Source: Serripes groenlandicus
Lineage: Eukaryota > Mollusca > Bivalvia > Cardiida > Cardiidae
DNA length: 64,000 bases
Direction of reading: 5' to 3'
NCBI GenBank assembly: GCA_031761405.1
Contig: JASEVX010000013.1
Coordinates: forward strand, 43,659,991-43,723,990
Position 1 is the stretch's first letter; the number at the start of each line of letters is the position of its first letter. Positions 46,501 through 59,100 of this stretch are shown one piece after another. The notes beneath the pieces were generated by a model. That model ran no database searches and was not told the origin of the DNA. It saw only the letters and a program-made list of their open reading frames with translations. Made by a program: the position numbers and the translations under genes.

Positions 46501-49500
46501 CTGCAGCAGACGACTTCAAACATATCTACCTAAAAAATAAGAACTGTCTCTGAAATTGAAATTATAATTATTAAATAGAGTTGGAAACGCTGTGGCAAAA
46601 GGATTATGAGTAATTTTTTTTTTTTGCCACAATGTTTTCAAAAGTCATCTGCAGTCGAGGCGTCAGAAAGCATTAGGTTTAAACCCTATCCTGAATACAA
46701 CAGATCTGCAGCAGACGACTGCAAACATCCCAAGACAAAACTGTAGATGATGTCTCTGACTTAAAGTATGATAAATGTATTTGGTTGAAAACATTGGCCA
46801 CCATCATGAGCCATTTCTCCTTTAGTAACATGAGTGAGTCAGTCATAATTCTAACCCTACATTTCTTCTCAGGTTGATTTTCAATTTGGAAGGATCTAAT
46901 TTGTTTTGTTTGGTTTTATGGTTTTTTATGCCACTTTCAACAATGTATCCCTTATACCACATTATTTCCTAGGTAAGATACTAGAAATACTGATCCATTT
47001 CAAATGACACTTGACAAATTTATCCTGACACCAGTGAGTCACTCAAAATGCTAACCCTACATTTCTTTTGACATGCTTTAAAACGGACGTCATTTCTTCT
47101 CATGTTGATTTTCAATTTGGAAGGATCTAAGTATACCCCCCAGAATGGTCAGAATTCAATATAACTTCACAAGAATGATTGATACCAAGCCTAGTTGTGC
47201 ATATTGTCGGCGTGTTGCACTGGAATTATTTTTAAATGAGTTATGGCCCCTTGAATTTCTCATACATATGTATATTGTCAGGCACCAGCTGGGGGTATTC
47301 ATCACCTTCAGTGATATTTCTAGTTTGTTTTGTTTGGTTTTATGGTTTTTTATGCCACATTCAACAATGTATCCCTTAACCCTTTCCCACATACGACAAT
47401 TCTGCAGCAGACGACTTTGAACATATTTTGTCAAAACATAGAAAATCTCCATAATTGAATGGATAACCTATGACTAAAAGTGGAAAACATTGTGGCGAAA
47501 GGAGAAATTGCACGTTTTGTGCAATTTCTTCTTTTGTCACTATGTTTTCAAATAGCCGTCTGCTGCAGAGGCGTCGGAAAGCGTCTATATGAGGGAAAGG
47601 GTTATACCACAGTATTTCCTAGGTAAGATACCAGAAATACTGATCCATTTCAAATGACACCTGACAAATTTATCCTGACACCAGCGAGTCACTCAAAATG
47701 CTAACCCTACATTTCTTTTGACATGCTTTAAAACTGACGACATTTCTTCTCATGTTGATTTTCAATTTGGAAGGATCTAATTTGTTTTGTTTGGTTTTAT
47801 GGTTGTTTATGTCGCTTTCAACAATGTATCCCTTATACCACAGTATTTCCTAGGTAAGATACCAGAAATACTGATCCATTTCAAATGACACCTGACAAAT
47901 TTATCCTGACACCAGCGAGTCACTTAAAATGCTAACCCTACATTTCTTTTGACATGCTTTAAAACTGACGACATTTCTTCTCATGTTGATTTTCAATTTG
48001 GAAGGATCTAATTTGTTTTGTTTGGTTTTATGGTTGTTTATGTCGCTTTCAACAATGTATCCCTTATACCACATTATTTCCTAGGTAAGATACTAGAAAT
48101 ACTGATCCATTTCAAATGACACCTGACAAATTTATCCTGACACCAGCGAGTCACTTAAAATGCTAACCCTACATTTATTTTGACATGCTTTAAAACTGAC
48201 GACATTTCTTCTCATGTTGATTTTCAATTTGGAAGGATCTAATTTGTTTTGTTTGGTTTTATGGTTGTTTATGTCGCTTTCAACAATGTATCCCTTATAC
48301 CACATTATTTCCTAGGTAAGATACCAGAAATACTGATCCATTTCAAATGACACCTGACAAATTTATCCTGACACCAGCGAGTCACTCAAAATGCTAACCC
48401 TACATTTCTTTTGACATGCTTTAAAACTGACGACATTTCTTCTCATGTTGATTTTCAATTTGGAAGGATCTAATTTGTTTTGTTTGGTTTTATGGTTGTT
48501 TATGTCGCTTTCAACAATGTATCCCTTATACCACATTATTTCCTAGGTAAGATACCAGAAATACTGATCCATTTCAAATGACACCTGACAAATTTATCCT
48601 GACACGAGCGAGTCACTCAAAATGCTAACCCTACATTTCTTTTGACATGCTTTAAAACTGACGACATTTCTTCTCCTGTTGATTTTCAATTTGGAAGGAT
48701 CTAATTTGTTTTGTTTGGTTTTATGGTTATTTATGTCGCTTTCAACAATGTATCCCTTATACCACAGTATTTCCGAGGTAAGATACCAGAAATACTGATC
48801 CATTTCAAATGACACCTGACAAATTTATCCTGACACCAGCGAGTCACTCAAAATGCTAACCCTACATTTCTTTTGACATGCTTTAAAACTGACGACATTT
48901 CTTCTCATGTTGATTTAACATTTTGGAAGGATCTAATTTGTTTTGTTTGGTTTTATGGTTGTTTATGTCGCTTTCAACAATGTATCCCTTATACCACAGC
49001 ATCTCCAGAGCTACTGAAAGTCAGTCAAAATGCTAAGCCTACATTTATGAGCACCAAAGGGGGAAAGCCATTACTTTTATTTTGTTGTGTCTTTGGCATG
49101 ACTGCCGGGGATCAAAATTGTGACCTCCCACACTGAAGGCAGATACTCTATCACTATGCCACCGAATGAAACAGGTAGTGAATGCACAGACAATGGCCGA
49201 TCCATCAATCTGTCCATCCATCTATCTGTTCATCAATGTAATGAACTGCATCTACTTAATCAGGAACTTGTTTTCAGTATTTATACCTTCTAGGCTAAAT
49301 TATGGAAAATCTGTTTATTAAAGGAAGGTATAAATACTGATATATTTTTTTTTAAATATTGTGGCAATATCAGAAATTCCTCATTATGAAGCAATTTCTC
49401 CTTTTGCCACAATATTTTGGCTGTGGAGGGGTCAGAAAGTGTCTGGTAGCAGGAAAGTTTTATTAATAAGTGCAATGACCAGTTTAAAACACATAGGTGC

Positions 49501-50110
49501 TTTTTAATGTGTCTGCAGCAGACGACTTTTGAAAACATTGTGACTAAAGGAGCGATTTTCCCTTTAGCCACAAACTTTTCAACTTCTTTCAGTAATTATA
49601 CAAACAATTATAGAGATTTTCCATATTTTTTAGTAGAAATTTTTAAAGTCATCTGCTGCAGATGTGTTTTATGTGGGAAAGGGTTGATAAGGCCTTTGGG
49701 TAATTGATACTTATCGAGTGTAAATGATTCTCCATTATTTTTCTGTTGTCCATCCATCACTTTATCAATCAGTTTTGTATAGGATTGTCATTGAAATTGA
49801 TCTCCTTAACCTTTCCCTCATATAGAAGCTTTCTGACACCTCTGCAGCAGACGGCTTTCTGAAAACATAGTGACAAAAGAAGAAAAGGGCTCAAAACGAG
49901 CATTTTCTCCTTTTGCCACAATGTTTTCCACTTTTAGTCATAGGTTATCCATTCAATTATAGAGATTTTCTATTTTTTGACAAAATATGTTCAAAGTCGT
50001 CTGCTGCAGAATTGTCGTATGTGAGAAAGGGTTAACAGCTATAATATAATCTTTTCCCACAAACAACAATTCTGCAGAAATAACTAGGAAAAACCTTTTA
50101 GTTTTTGGCC

Positions 50111-50146
<36 letters not shown>

Positions 50147-53100
50147 GAAAAAAACTTTAACCTTGACCACTTCTTTTGAACCATAACAGGTACGGCTACC
50201 ATATTTCACATGTGTATTCCTTGTGACATGACCTTTCTGTCAGTACCAAAATCTTTGACCTTGCGACCTTGACCTTGCGACCTTGACCTTTGACCTAGAT
50301 GTCTTTGTCTGTCTGTCAAAAAAAACTTTAACCTTGACCACTACTTTTGAACCATAACAGGTACGGCTACCATATTTCACATGTGTATTCCTTGTGACAT
50401 GACCTTTCTGTCGGTACTATTTTGACCTTGCGACCTTGACCTTTGACCTAGATGTTGCCATTCGGAGGCATCAGTGTTTCACAAACACATCTTGTTATAA
50501 ATATAATTAAGTGCAATTATCAAATAAAGTTGAAAACATTGTGGCCAATGTGAAACTGCTCATTATGACCAATTTCTCCCTTTGCCACAATGTTTTCTAA
50601 AGTTGTATGCTGAAAAGGCGTCAGACTTTTCAAAAGTAATTGTGAACATCCTTGAAAGTATCCTATTGAACATCCGTGGAAAGTATCATTATTGAATATA
50701 GTGTTGAAAGCACTGTTACAATGGGAGAAATTGAAGTTTCTGCTTTTATCACAATGTTTTAAAAAGACGTCAGCTCACTGTAGATGTGCCAAAATGTGTC
50801 TGTTACTGGGAAAGGTTTAACCCTTTCCCACATACAACAAATCTGTAGCAGACAACTTTGGAAAACATCTTATCAAAAATGTGCAAAATCTCCATTAATG
50901 ACAGTTTAATTATGAACATGAGCAATTTCACCTTTTGCCACAATATTTTCAAAAGTCGTCTGCTGCAGGCGTCTGAAAGCGTCTGTATGAGGGATAGGGT
51001 TATACGACCTTCCCTAAAGGTCTTTGGTAAAAGTTTATTGATTTGTTTTTACCAATGGCCATCCATCAATCCATCAATCAGATCTGTATTTGATCATCAT
51101 TGAGATTGATCTGCCATATAAATTAACCCTTTCCCACATACAAAAAAATCTAGCAGCAGACGACTTTGAAAACATCTCGGCAAACAACTGTTGAGTTGAA
51201 AACACTGTGTCAAATGGAGAAATTGCTGCAAATTCTTCTTTTGCCACAATGTTTTCAGAAGTCGTCTGCTGCAGGGGCATCAGAAAGCAGCCATATGTGG
51301 GAAAGGATTATCCCTTCTTTGACCCTTTCTTTGATGTGATGTTTTAACCCTTTCCCACATGCATTGCAGCAGATGACTTCTGCCACAAAAATTTCAATTC
51401 AATTTCACTTTCTATTAACCTTTTCCCTCATACGGCAAATCTCCAACAGATGCCATTGACAACACCTATGAAAATATATGGAATACCCTTTCCCTCATAT
51501 GACAATTCTGCAGCAGACGACTTTGAACATATTTTGTCAAAAAATGGAAAATCTCTTTAATTGAATGGATAACCTATGACTAAAAGAGGAAAACATTGTG
51601 GGAAAAGGAGAAATTGCTTGTTTTGAGCAATTTCTTCTTTTGTCACTATGTTTTCAAAAAGCCGTCTGCTGCAGAGGCGTCAGAAAGCGTTTATATGAGG
51701 GAAAGGCATGATAGTTCAATTATTGAATAGAGTTGAAAACATTGTAGCAAACTGAGAAATTGCTCATAATGGTTGAAAGTAGCCAGTTGCCTGGCCAGAA
51801 AGATGTGTTGAGTTCTGGTGAGAGAAAGGCAGGAAACACTTTGGACTAGGTGAACTTGCAGCTGTGAGCTAACTGGGATTGCGAAAATCAATTGACTTTC
51901 AACTGCTGCATATATTAATTCAAACTACTGCACTATATAAACCATAGGTTCTGTTCTGAGTACAGTGGAATCTGTGTATAAAGACCACCCATGCAGGGAC
52001 CAAACAATGTGGTCTTTAATTGCAGGCAGGGTCATTTATTAAGTAATTGTGAAAGTAAAAGTGTGGTTGCTATAGACAGGGAATTGCTTTTCAAAGGTGG
52101 TCTTAACCCTTTTCCTCATATAGACGCTTTCTGACGCCTCTGCAGCAGACGGCTTTTTGAAAACATAGTAACAAAAGAAGAAATTGCTCAAAACGAGCAA
52201 TTTCTCCTTTTGCCACAATGTTTTCCTCTTTTAGTCATAGGTTATCCATTCAATTATAGAGATTTTCTATTATTTGACAAAATATGTTCAAAGTCATCTG
52301 CTGCAGAATTGTCGTATGAGGGAAAAAAGTTAAGCACATGTTTGACTGTACAAAGTGCCATTTGACTATAAAAACATTCACAAAAGAACCCTTTCTACTT
52401 CTAATCGAGGAATCCGCCGTGGTCGAGTGGTTGGCGTCGGGGATTTGAAACTGGGTGTCCCGGGTTCAATTCCATGGACGGTCATGGTGGAGTGCCCTTT
52501 TGGCAAGGCACATTTTCTAGCCTAGTACTGGTTTGTTTACCCAGGGATCATGAATAAATGAACTGTCGCCGTGATATAACTGAAATAATGTTGAAAGCAG
52601 CATAAAACCCCAATAAAATAAAAACTTCTAATCGAATGCAGTGACCTGGAAAAAATTATGTAGAAGTCTGCGGTTTTAATTCTGCCAATACAGTTTAAAC
52701 TTGTGTTCGCAGTCACCTCTGTCAAACAGCCAGTTGAAGATTAACCAAAACAACATTTTCTTCTTTATTTGACCTGTATAAAGCAGTCACCTGTGTTCAG
52801 CAGCAACATTTTGACTATCCCCTGGGTGGCTGCTTAACCCTTTCCCTCATATAGACGCTTTCTGAGGCCTCTGCAGCAGACGGCTTTTTGAAAACATAGT
52901 GCAATTTCTCCTTTTGCCACAATGTTTTCCATTTTTTGTCAGAGGTTATCCATTCAATTATGGAGATTTTCCATTTTTTGACAAAATATATTCAAAGTCA
53001 TCTGCTGCAGAATTGTCGTATGAGGGAAAGGGTTAATAATATTTTAACTCTACACTGTTGAAAATGTTGTTATAACCCAATCAATCAATCAAATATTTAA

Positions 53101-56100
53101 ATTACTTTCAGGAGCAATACAGTTGACGATCCTGATGGATATTCTTGCCTTGTTTGGATGTGTTTTGTTCTTTTTCCTGGGCTGTGACAATTTGAAAATT
53201 GCAGGCGCTACATTCCCTTATTTTAATAGGTGAGTTTGAAATTGACCAATCGTTTGTCTGCTTGCAAAACTCTTTCACAATTACAACAAATCTGCAGCAG
53301 ACAACATTGAAAATATCTACAAAAGAATGTGATAAATAACAATAATATGAAATTATAATTTATTAACTCTGCAGTAGACGGCTTTTTGAAAACATAGTGA
53401 CAAAAGAAGAAATTGCTCAGAACGAGCAATTTCTCCTTTTGCCACAATGTTTTCCACTTTTAGTCATAGGTTATCCATTCAATTATAGAGATTTTCTATT
53501 TTTTGGCAATCTGTGTTCAAAGTCGTCTGCTGCAGAATTGTCGTATGAGGGAAAGGGTCAAGCTTCAGACAAGGCTTTGAGATGATTAATGTAGTTTCAT
53601 TCAAAGGAAAACAATAAACATTGTTTGGTGCTACTAAATAATTAACCCTTTCCTACATGCAGACACATTTTAATCCAACTACAGTAGACTACTTTTAAAA
53701 ACAATGTTTCAACTCTTCAATAATTTTATGTTATGTTTTATAAGGAGTGTTCCTTAATTTTTGTCTATATGTTTTAAAAGTTGCATACTGCAGATCTGTC
53801 ATGTTTCAAATATTGTAAAACAAATTCTACGTAATTGCATTTATACTTTACTTTAAACTTATAACTCTTATTGTTTTTTGTTTTCAGTTCTGGGTACAAT
53901 TTAGTTGACAATTATGATTTTGAAGCCAATCTGACGTCCACTTGTAACATGTACTGTGATTGTTCCAATAATGACCTTGAACCCATATGCGGCATTAACG
54001 GGTTGACCTACTTCTCACCGTGTCATGCGGGCTGCACCCAGTTCAACACGAATGAGATAATAACAGATCCGTTAAATCTGGTAAGTCTCCATTTCTGTCA
54101 CGGTTGCTTTTTGTGCTGCATGCCTTGGCAGGGATATCTTCTTTTTGTCTGTCCGTCCGTCCGTCTGTCCATCATGCTATCACTTACATACTTAAATAAG
54201 CAAGCCACAGTTCCTTTGAAGCCTTGTGTTATATCATGATTCTTTATGTTTTGGCCTGCATGAGCAATGAACTATTTCTCCTTGCAGCATGATATTTTAC
54301 AGAGGTTACCAGAGGCAAAAAAAGTTACATTATCCCAAGATGACTTGTGATGCCTCTACATCAGTTAAAAAATAAACAATATATATAGGATAATACTTAT
54401 ATAAAGCATTTGAATCAAGTCAGTAAACAAAAACGTAATTATACATTATTAGAATAAATTAATGAATATAACAGTTGAGTTATAAATTCAGTATGAGTAT
54501 TAATATGCTAGTAGTAGTCATGGTAGGTTCTTCGTGAAAAGAAAAATATATATATGTGTGTGTGTAACCGTTCTTCTTCATGACTTCAAATCTGTATTTT
54601 TTAATGGTTAAAAATTTTGTAAGTGTATTGCTTTTAAACTGTATGTTATGTTTACCCTTTCCCTCATATAGACGCTTTCTGACGCCTATGCAGCAGACGG
54701 CTTTTGGAAAACATAGAGACAAAAGAAGAAATTGCTCAAAACGAGCAATTTTTCCTTTTGACACAATGTTTTCTACTTTTAGTCATAGGTTATCCATTCA
54801 ATTAAAGAGATTTTCTACTTTTTGACAAAATATGTTCAAAGTCGTCTGCTGCAGAATTGTCGTATGAGGGAAAGGGTTAACAAAATTATTGTGTTGTTTG
54901 TCTACCACCAATGGACTCAAAAGTCTGAATGGTAGCCAATTGTTTGAGTGAATAAAAGGAAAGCCAGAAAATAATCTTTCTTCCAAGACAAACTAAAAAC
55001 TTTTGTTTTTAGAAACATCTGTAAAGTAGTATCCACTTTGATCCGTTAGCATGAATGCACTGGCAGGTCTTTTTAGCTCTACTGGCCAAAGGCCAGAAGG
55101 GCTTATGTCGTGGCGATTTGTCCGTCGTCCGTGCGTGTGTGCATGCGTCCGTCCGTAAACAATTTCTTGTTAACACGATACAGTCTTCATGAGAGCTCGG
55201 TTCCTTTCGAAAACCAGCCAGATCCGCCCATGCATGACTGGATTATGTCCCTTGAAATGGTCAAAATTGCTATAAAAGAGCTTGTTAACATGATACAGTC
55301 TTCACTTTTGATTGTATCTCAACCAAACTTATACAGTAGTTAGATATCCATGAGAGCTCGGTTCCTTACGAAAACTAGCCATAGATCCGCCCATGCATGA
55401 CTGGATTATGGCCCTTGAAATGGTCAAAATTGCTATAAAAGAGCTTGTTAACACGATACAGTCTTCACTTTTGATTGTATCTCAACCAAACTTATACAGT
55501 AGTTAGATATCCATGAGAGCTCGGTTCCTTTCGAAAACAAGCCAGATCCGCCCCATGCATGACTGAATTATGGCCCTTGAAATTGTCAAAATTGCTATAA
55601 TAGGGCCTGTTAACATGATACAGTCCTTATTTTTTAGATCACCTAGAGCCAAAGGCTCAAGGTGAGCTATTCTGATCACTTTTTGTCCGTCGTCCGTCGT
55701 CCGTCCGGCGTTAACTTTTAGCTTTAAACATCATCTCCTCCCAAACTCCAAGGACAATTTCCGTGAAACATCACAGGACTGTTCCTCTGGTTGGCCTCTT
55801 TCAAAGTTGTTCAAAGATTTAAATTCCATTGAGAACTTTGGTTGCTGCGGCATCAAAAAGGGGGCAAAATGTCCGAACTTTAAAAATCTTCTCCTCCGAA
55901 TCTGCCTGTCAGATTCAAATATAATTTGGTAGAAATGATCCTTGGGTGACCCTCTATAAAAATTGTTCAAGCCATACTGATTGGTCAAAAAACATGGCAG
56001 TCAGGCGGCATCAGAAAAGGGGCAAAATTTGAAAATTTGAAAATTCCATTTTTATGAAAGTGCTTGTCTGATTTTAAGAAAATATAATACGAATCTTACT

Positions 56101-59100
56101 TTAATGATCCTCTATTTAATTTGTTTAAGCCGTTTTGATGGGTAACACAATCATAGCAACCAGGCGTCATCACAAAAGGGGTAAATTGAACTTTTAGCTA
56201 CAAATGACAACCAACTCCTACCATTCCAATAGACCAATTTCCACAAAACATCACAGGAATGTTCCTTCGGTGGTCCTCTTTCAAATTTGTTCAAAGAATA
56301 AAATTTCATTGAGAACTTTGGTTGCTGCGGCATCAGAAAGGGGACAAAATGTCCAAACTTTAAAAATCTTCTCCTCCGAATCTTCCTGTCAGATTCAAAT
56401 ATAATTTGGTAGAAATGTTCCTTGGGTGACCCTCTATGAAAATTGTTCAAGCCATACTGATTAATCGAAAAACATGGCAGTCAGGCGGCATCAGAAAAGG
56501 GGCAAAATGACAAAATTTGAAAATTCCATTTTTATGAAAGTGTTTGTCTGATTTTAAGAAAATATAAAACGAATTTTACTTTAATGATCCTCTATTTAAT
56601 TTGTTAAAGCCGTTTTGATTGGTTACACAATCATAGCAACCAGGCGTCATCACAAAAGGGGTAAATTGAACTTTTAGCTACAAATGACAACCAACACCTG
56701 CCATTCCAATAGACCAATTACTACAAAACATCACAGGAATGATCCTTTTGTGGTCCTCTTTCAAAATTGTTCAAAGATTAAAATTCAAATGAGAACTTTG
56801 GTTGCTGCGGCATCAGAAAGGTGACAAAATGTCCAAACTTTAAAAATCTTCTCCTCCGAATCTGCCTGTCAGATTCAAATATAATTTGGTAGAAATGTTC
56901 CTTGGGTGACCCTCTATAAAAATTGTTCAAGCCATACTGATTGGTCGAAAAACATGGCAATCAGGCGGCATCAGAAAAGGGGCAAAATGACAAAATTTGA
57001 AAATTCCATTTTTATGAAAGTGTTCGTCTTATTTTAAGAAAATATAATACGAATCTTACTGTAATGATCCTCTATTTAATTTGTTTAAGCCGTTTTGATT
57101 GGTTACGCAATCATATCAACCAGGTGTCATCACAAAAAGGGTAAATTGAACTTTTAGCTACAAGTGACATCCAACTCCTACCATTCCAATAGACCAATTT
57201 CCACAAAACATCACAAGAATGTTCCTTTGGTGGTCCTCTTTCAAAATTGTTCAAAGATTTAAATTCCATTGAGAACTTTGGATGCTGCGGCATCAGAGAG
57301 TGAGAAAAAATACCCAAATTTTAAAATCCTTTTCCTCCATAATCTACTTGTGCGATTGCAAGATAATTCGGTAGAAATGTTTCTTTAGTGACCCTCTAAA
57401 TAAACTGTTGAAGCCATATTGATTTGGTTGAAAAACAGCGCAGCAAGGCGGCATCAGGAAAGGTGCAAAATGACAAAAACTTTATAATTCCATTCTTATT
57501 AAAGTTCTTGTTAGATTTCAAGATATAAATGGCCTTTACTGATAAGCTGTTTCTTGAGAAGTGTCCACTCCTTTCAGTTTCATTTGCACTCCCTGATAAA
57601 ATTTTCCAGATATTTGCAGTTAAATATTTGCTACTAATTTACTATCAATTAGGTGATCGATTTAGGGCCATCTTGGCCCTCTTGTTATTGTATCTCAATC
57701 AAACTTATACAGTAGTTAGATATCCATGAGAGTTTGGTTCATTTCTAAAACGGCCAGATCTACCCATGCATGGCTGGATTATGGCCCTTGAAATTGTCAA
57801 AATTGCTATAATACAGCTTGTGAACACAATAGAGCTTCCATTTACTATCTGATCTTCACCAAACTTAGATGGTATTTGAATATTGATGACATATTGGTTC
57901 CTTTTGAAACAAGCCAGATCAATGCCAGTAGAGCATAGGCCCTCATGGGCCTCTTGTTCAAACCTGTGTTTAACCCTTTCCCAAATACAACAAATCTGCA
58001 GCAGACGACTTTGAAAATATATTTGCCAAAACATGGAAAATCTTTATTGACAATGGAATAATTACTGAAAAAAGTTGAAAATAATGTGGTAAAAATTGCT
58101 TGTTTTGAGCAATTTCTTCTTTTGTCACAATATTTTCAAAAACTCTGCTGCATAGGCGTCAGAAAGCGTCTATATGAAGGAAAGGGTTAACACTCCCCAT
58201 GGTAAGTGAACAATCTGGTCTTTGTTCACAGGTGGTCTTTAATTGCAGGGTCATTTATACAGAAAATGAGTATTTAGAAAACCAAAAGTGTGCTCTCTAT
58301 AGACAGGTAAATTGCTCTACCAAGGTCTTTAGCATAGGTTCGACTGTATGTTATAATTACTCTTAAGGTTGGTTTTCGCAAAGCTCAAATTAAACAATTC
58401 TTTTATTTTCAGAATTTCACAGGGTGTTCCTGCATACTCGCTAATCAAATGTCAGAGGTCATCATGTCACCCATGGCAACCAGTGGCCCCTGTAAATCCA
58501 CTTGTGAAAACCTTCTACCATTCCTTATACTTCTGGTTGTCATGACGTTCTGTGTCGCGGGAACTCAGATGCCTATCCTTATGGTAACACTCAGGTATGA
58601 TATAATTTAAATCCTTTCACACATACATCAAATCAACAGTTTTTCCCATAACATTTTCAAAGCAGGGGACTATAAAAACATACAAGGTAAGGTAAAAAAT
58701 ATTACCTTTTACCCTTTCCCATTTACAACAAATCTGCAGCAGATTATTTTGAAAACGCTATAAATATCAATATTAATTGTATATATATAGAAAATGAAAA
58801 CATTTTTTTTATTATGAGTATCATTATTATATCATTGACAATTTCTACTTTTGCCACAATGTTTTAAAAAAGTCTAGATGAACTACAGAAAATTACTAAA
58901 AATATAAACATACTTGCTATAAAGAGTTAAAAAATCTTCTATTAATAGTACATGTATTGATTTTATTGGCCGGATCGCTCTAGCAATTCCGGTCTATAGA
59001 TTGGTTATGTCCGTCTGTCTGTCCGTCAACATTTTGGTTAAAGTTTCAGGTTGAGGCAAAATCTCAGCACTGGAAAGGGTTACAAACTTGAAACTTTGCC

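Noticed and set aside
53871..54239. The Kazal segment as a separate small secreted protein
   Set aside because: It joins in phase to flanking OATP exons and lacks its own signal peptide.
55731..57317. Repeated minus-strand frames (NNFYRGSPKEHFYQI)
   Set aside because: They are translations of the tandem interior of the 55636-57685 element, with stops at varying places and no known domain.
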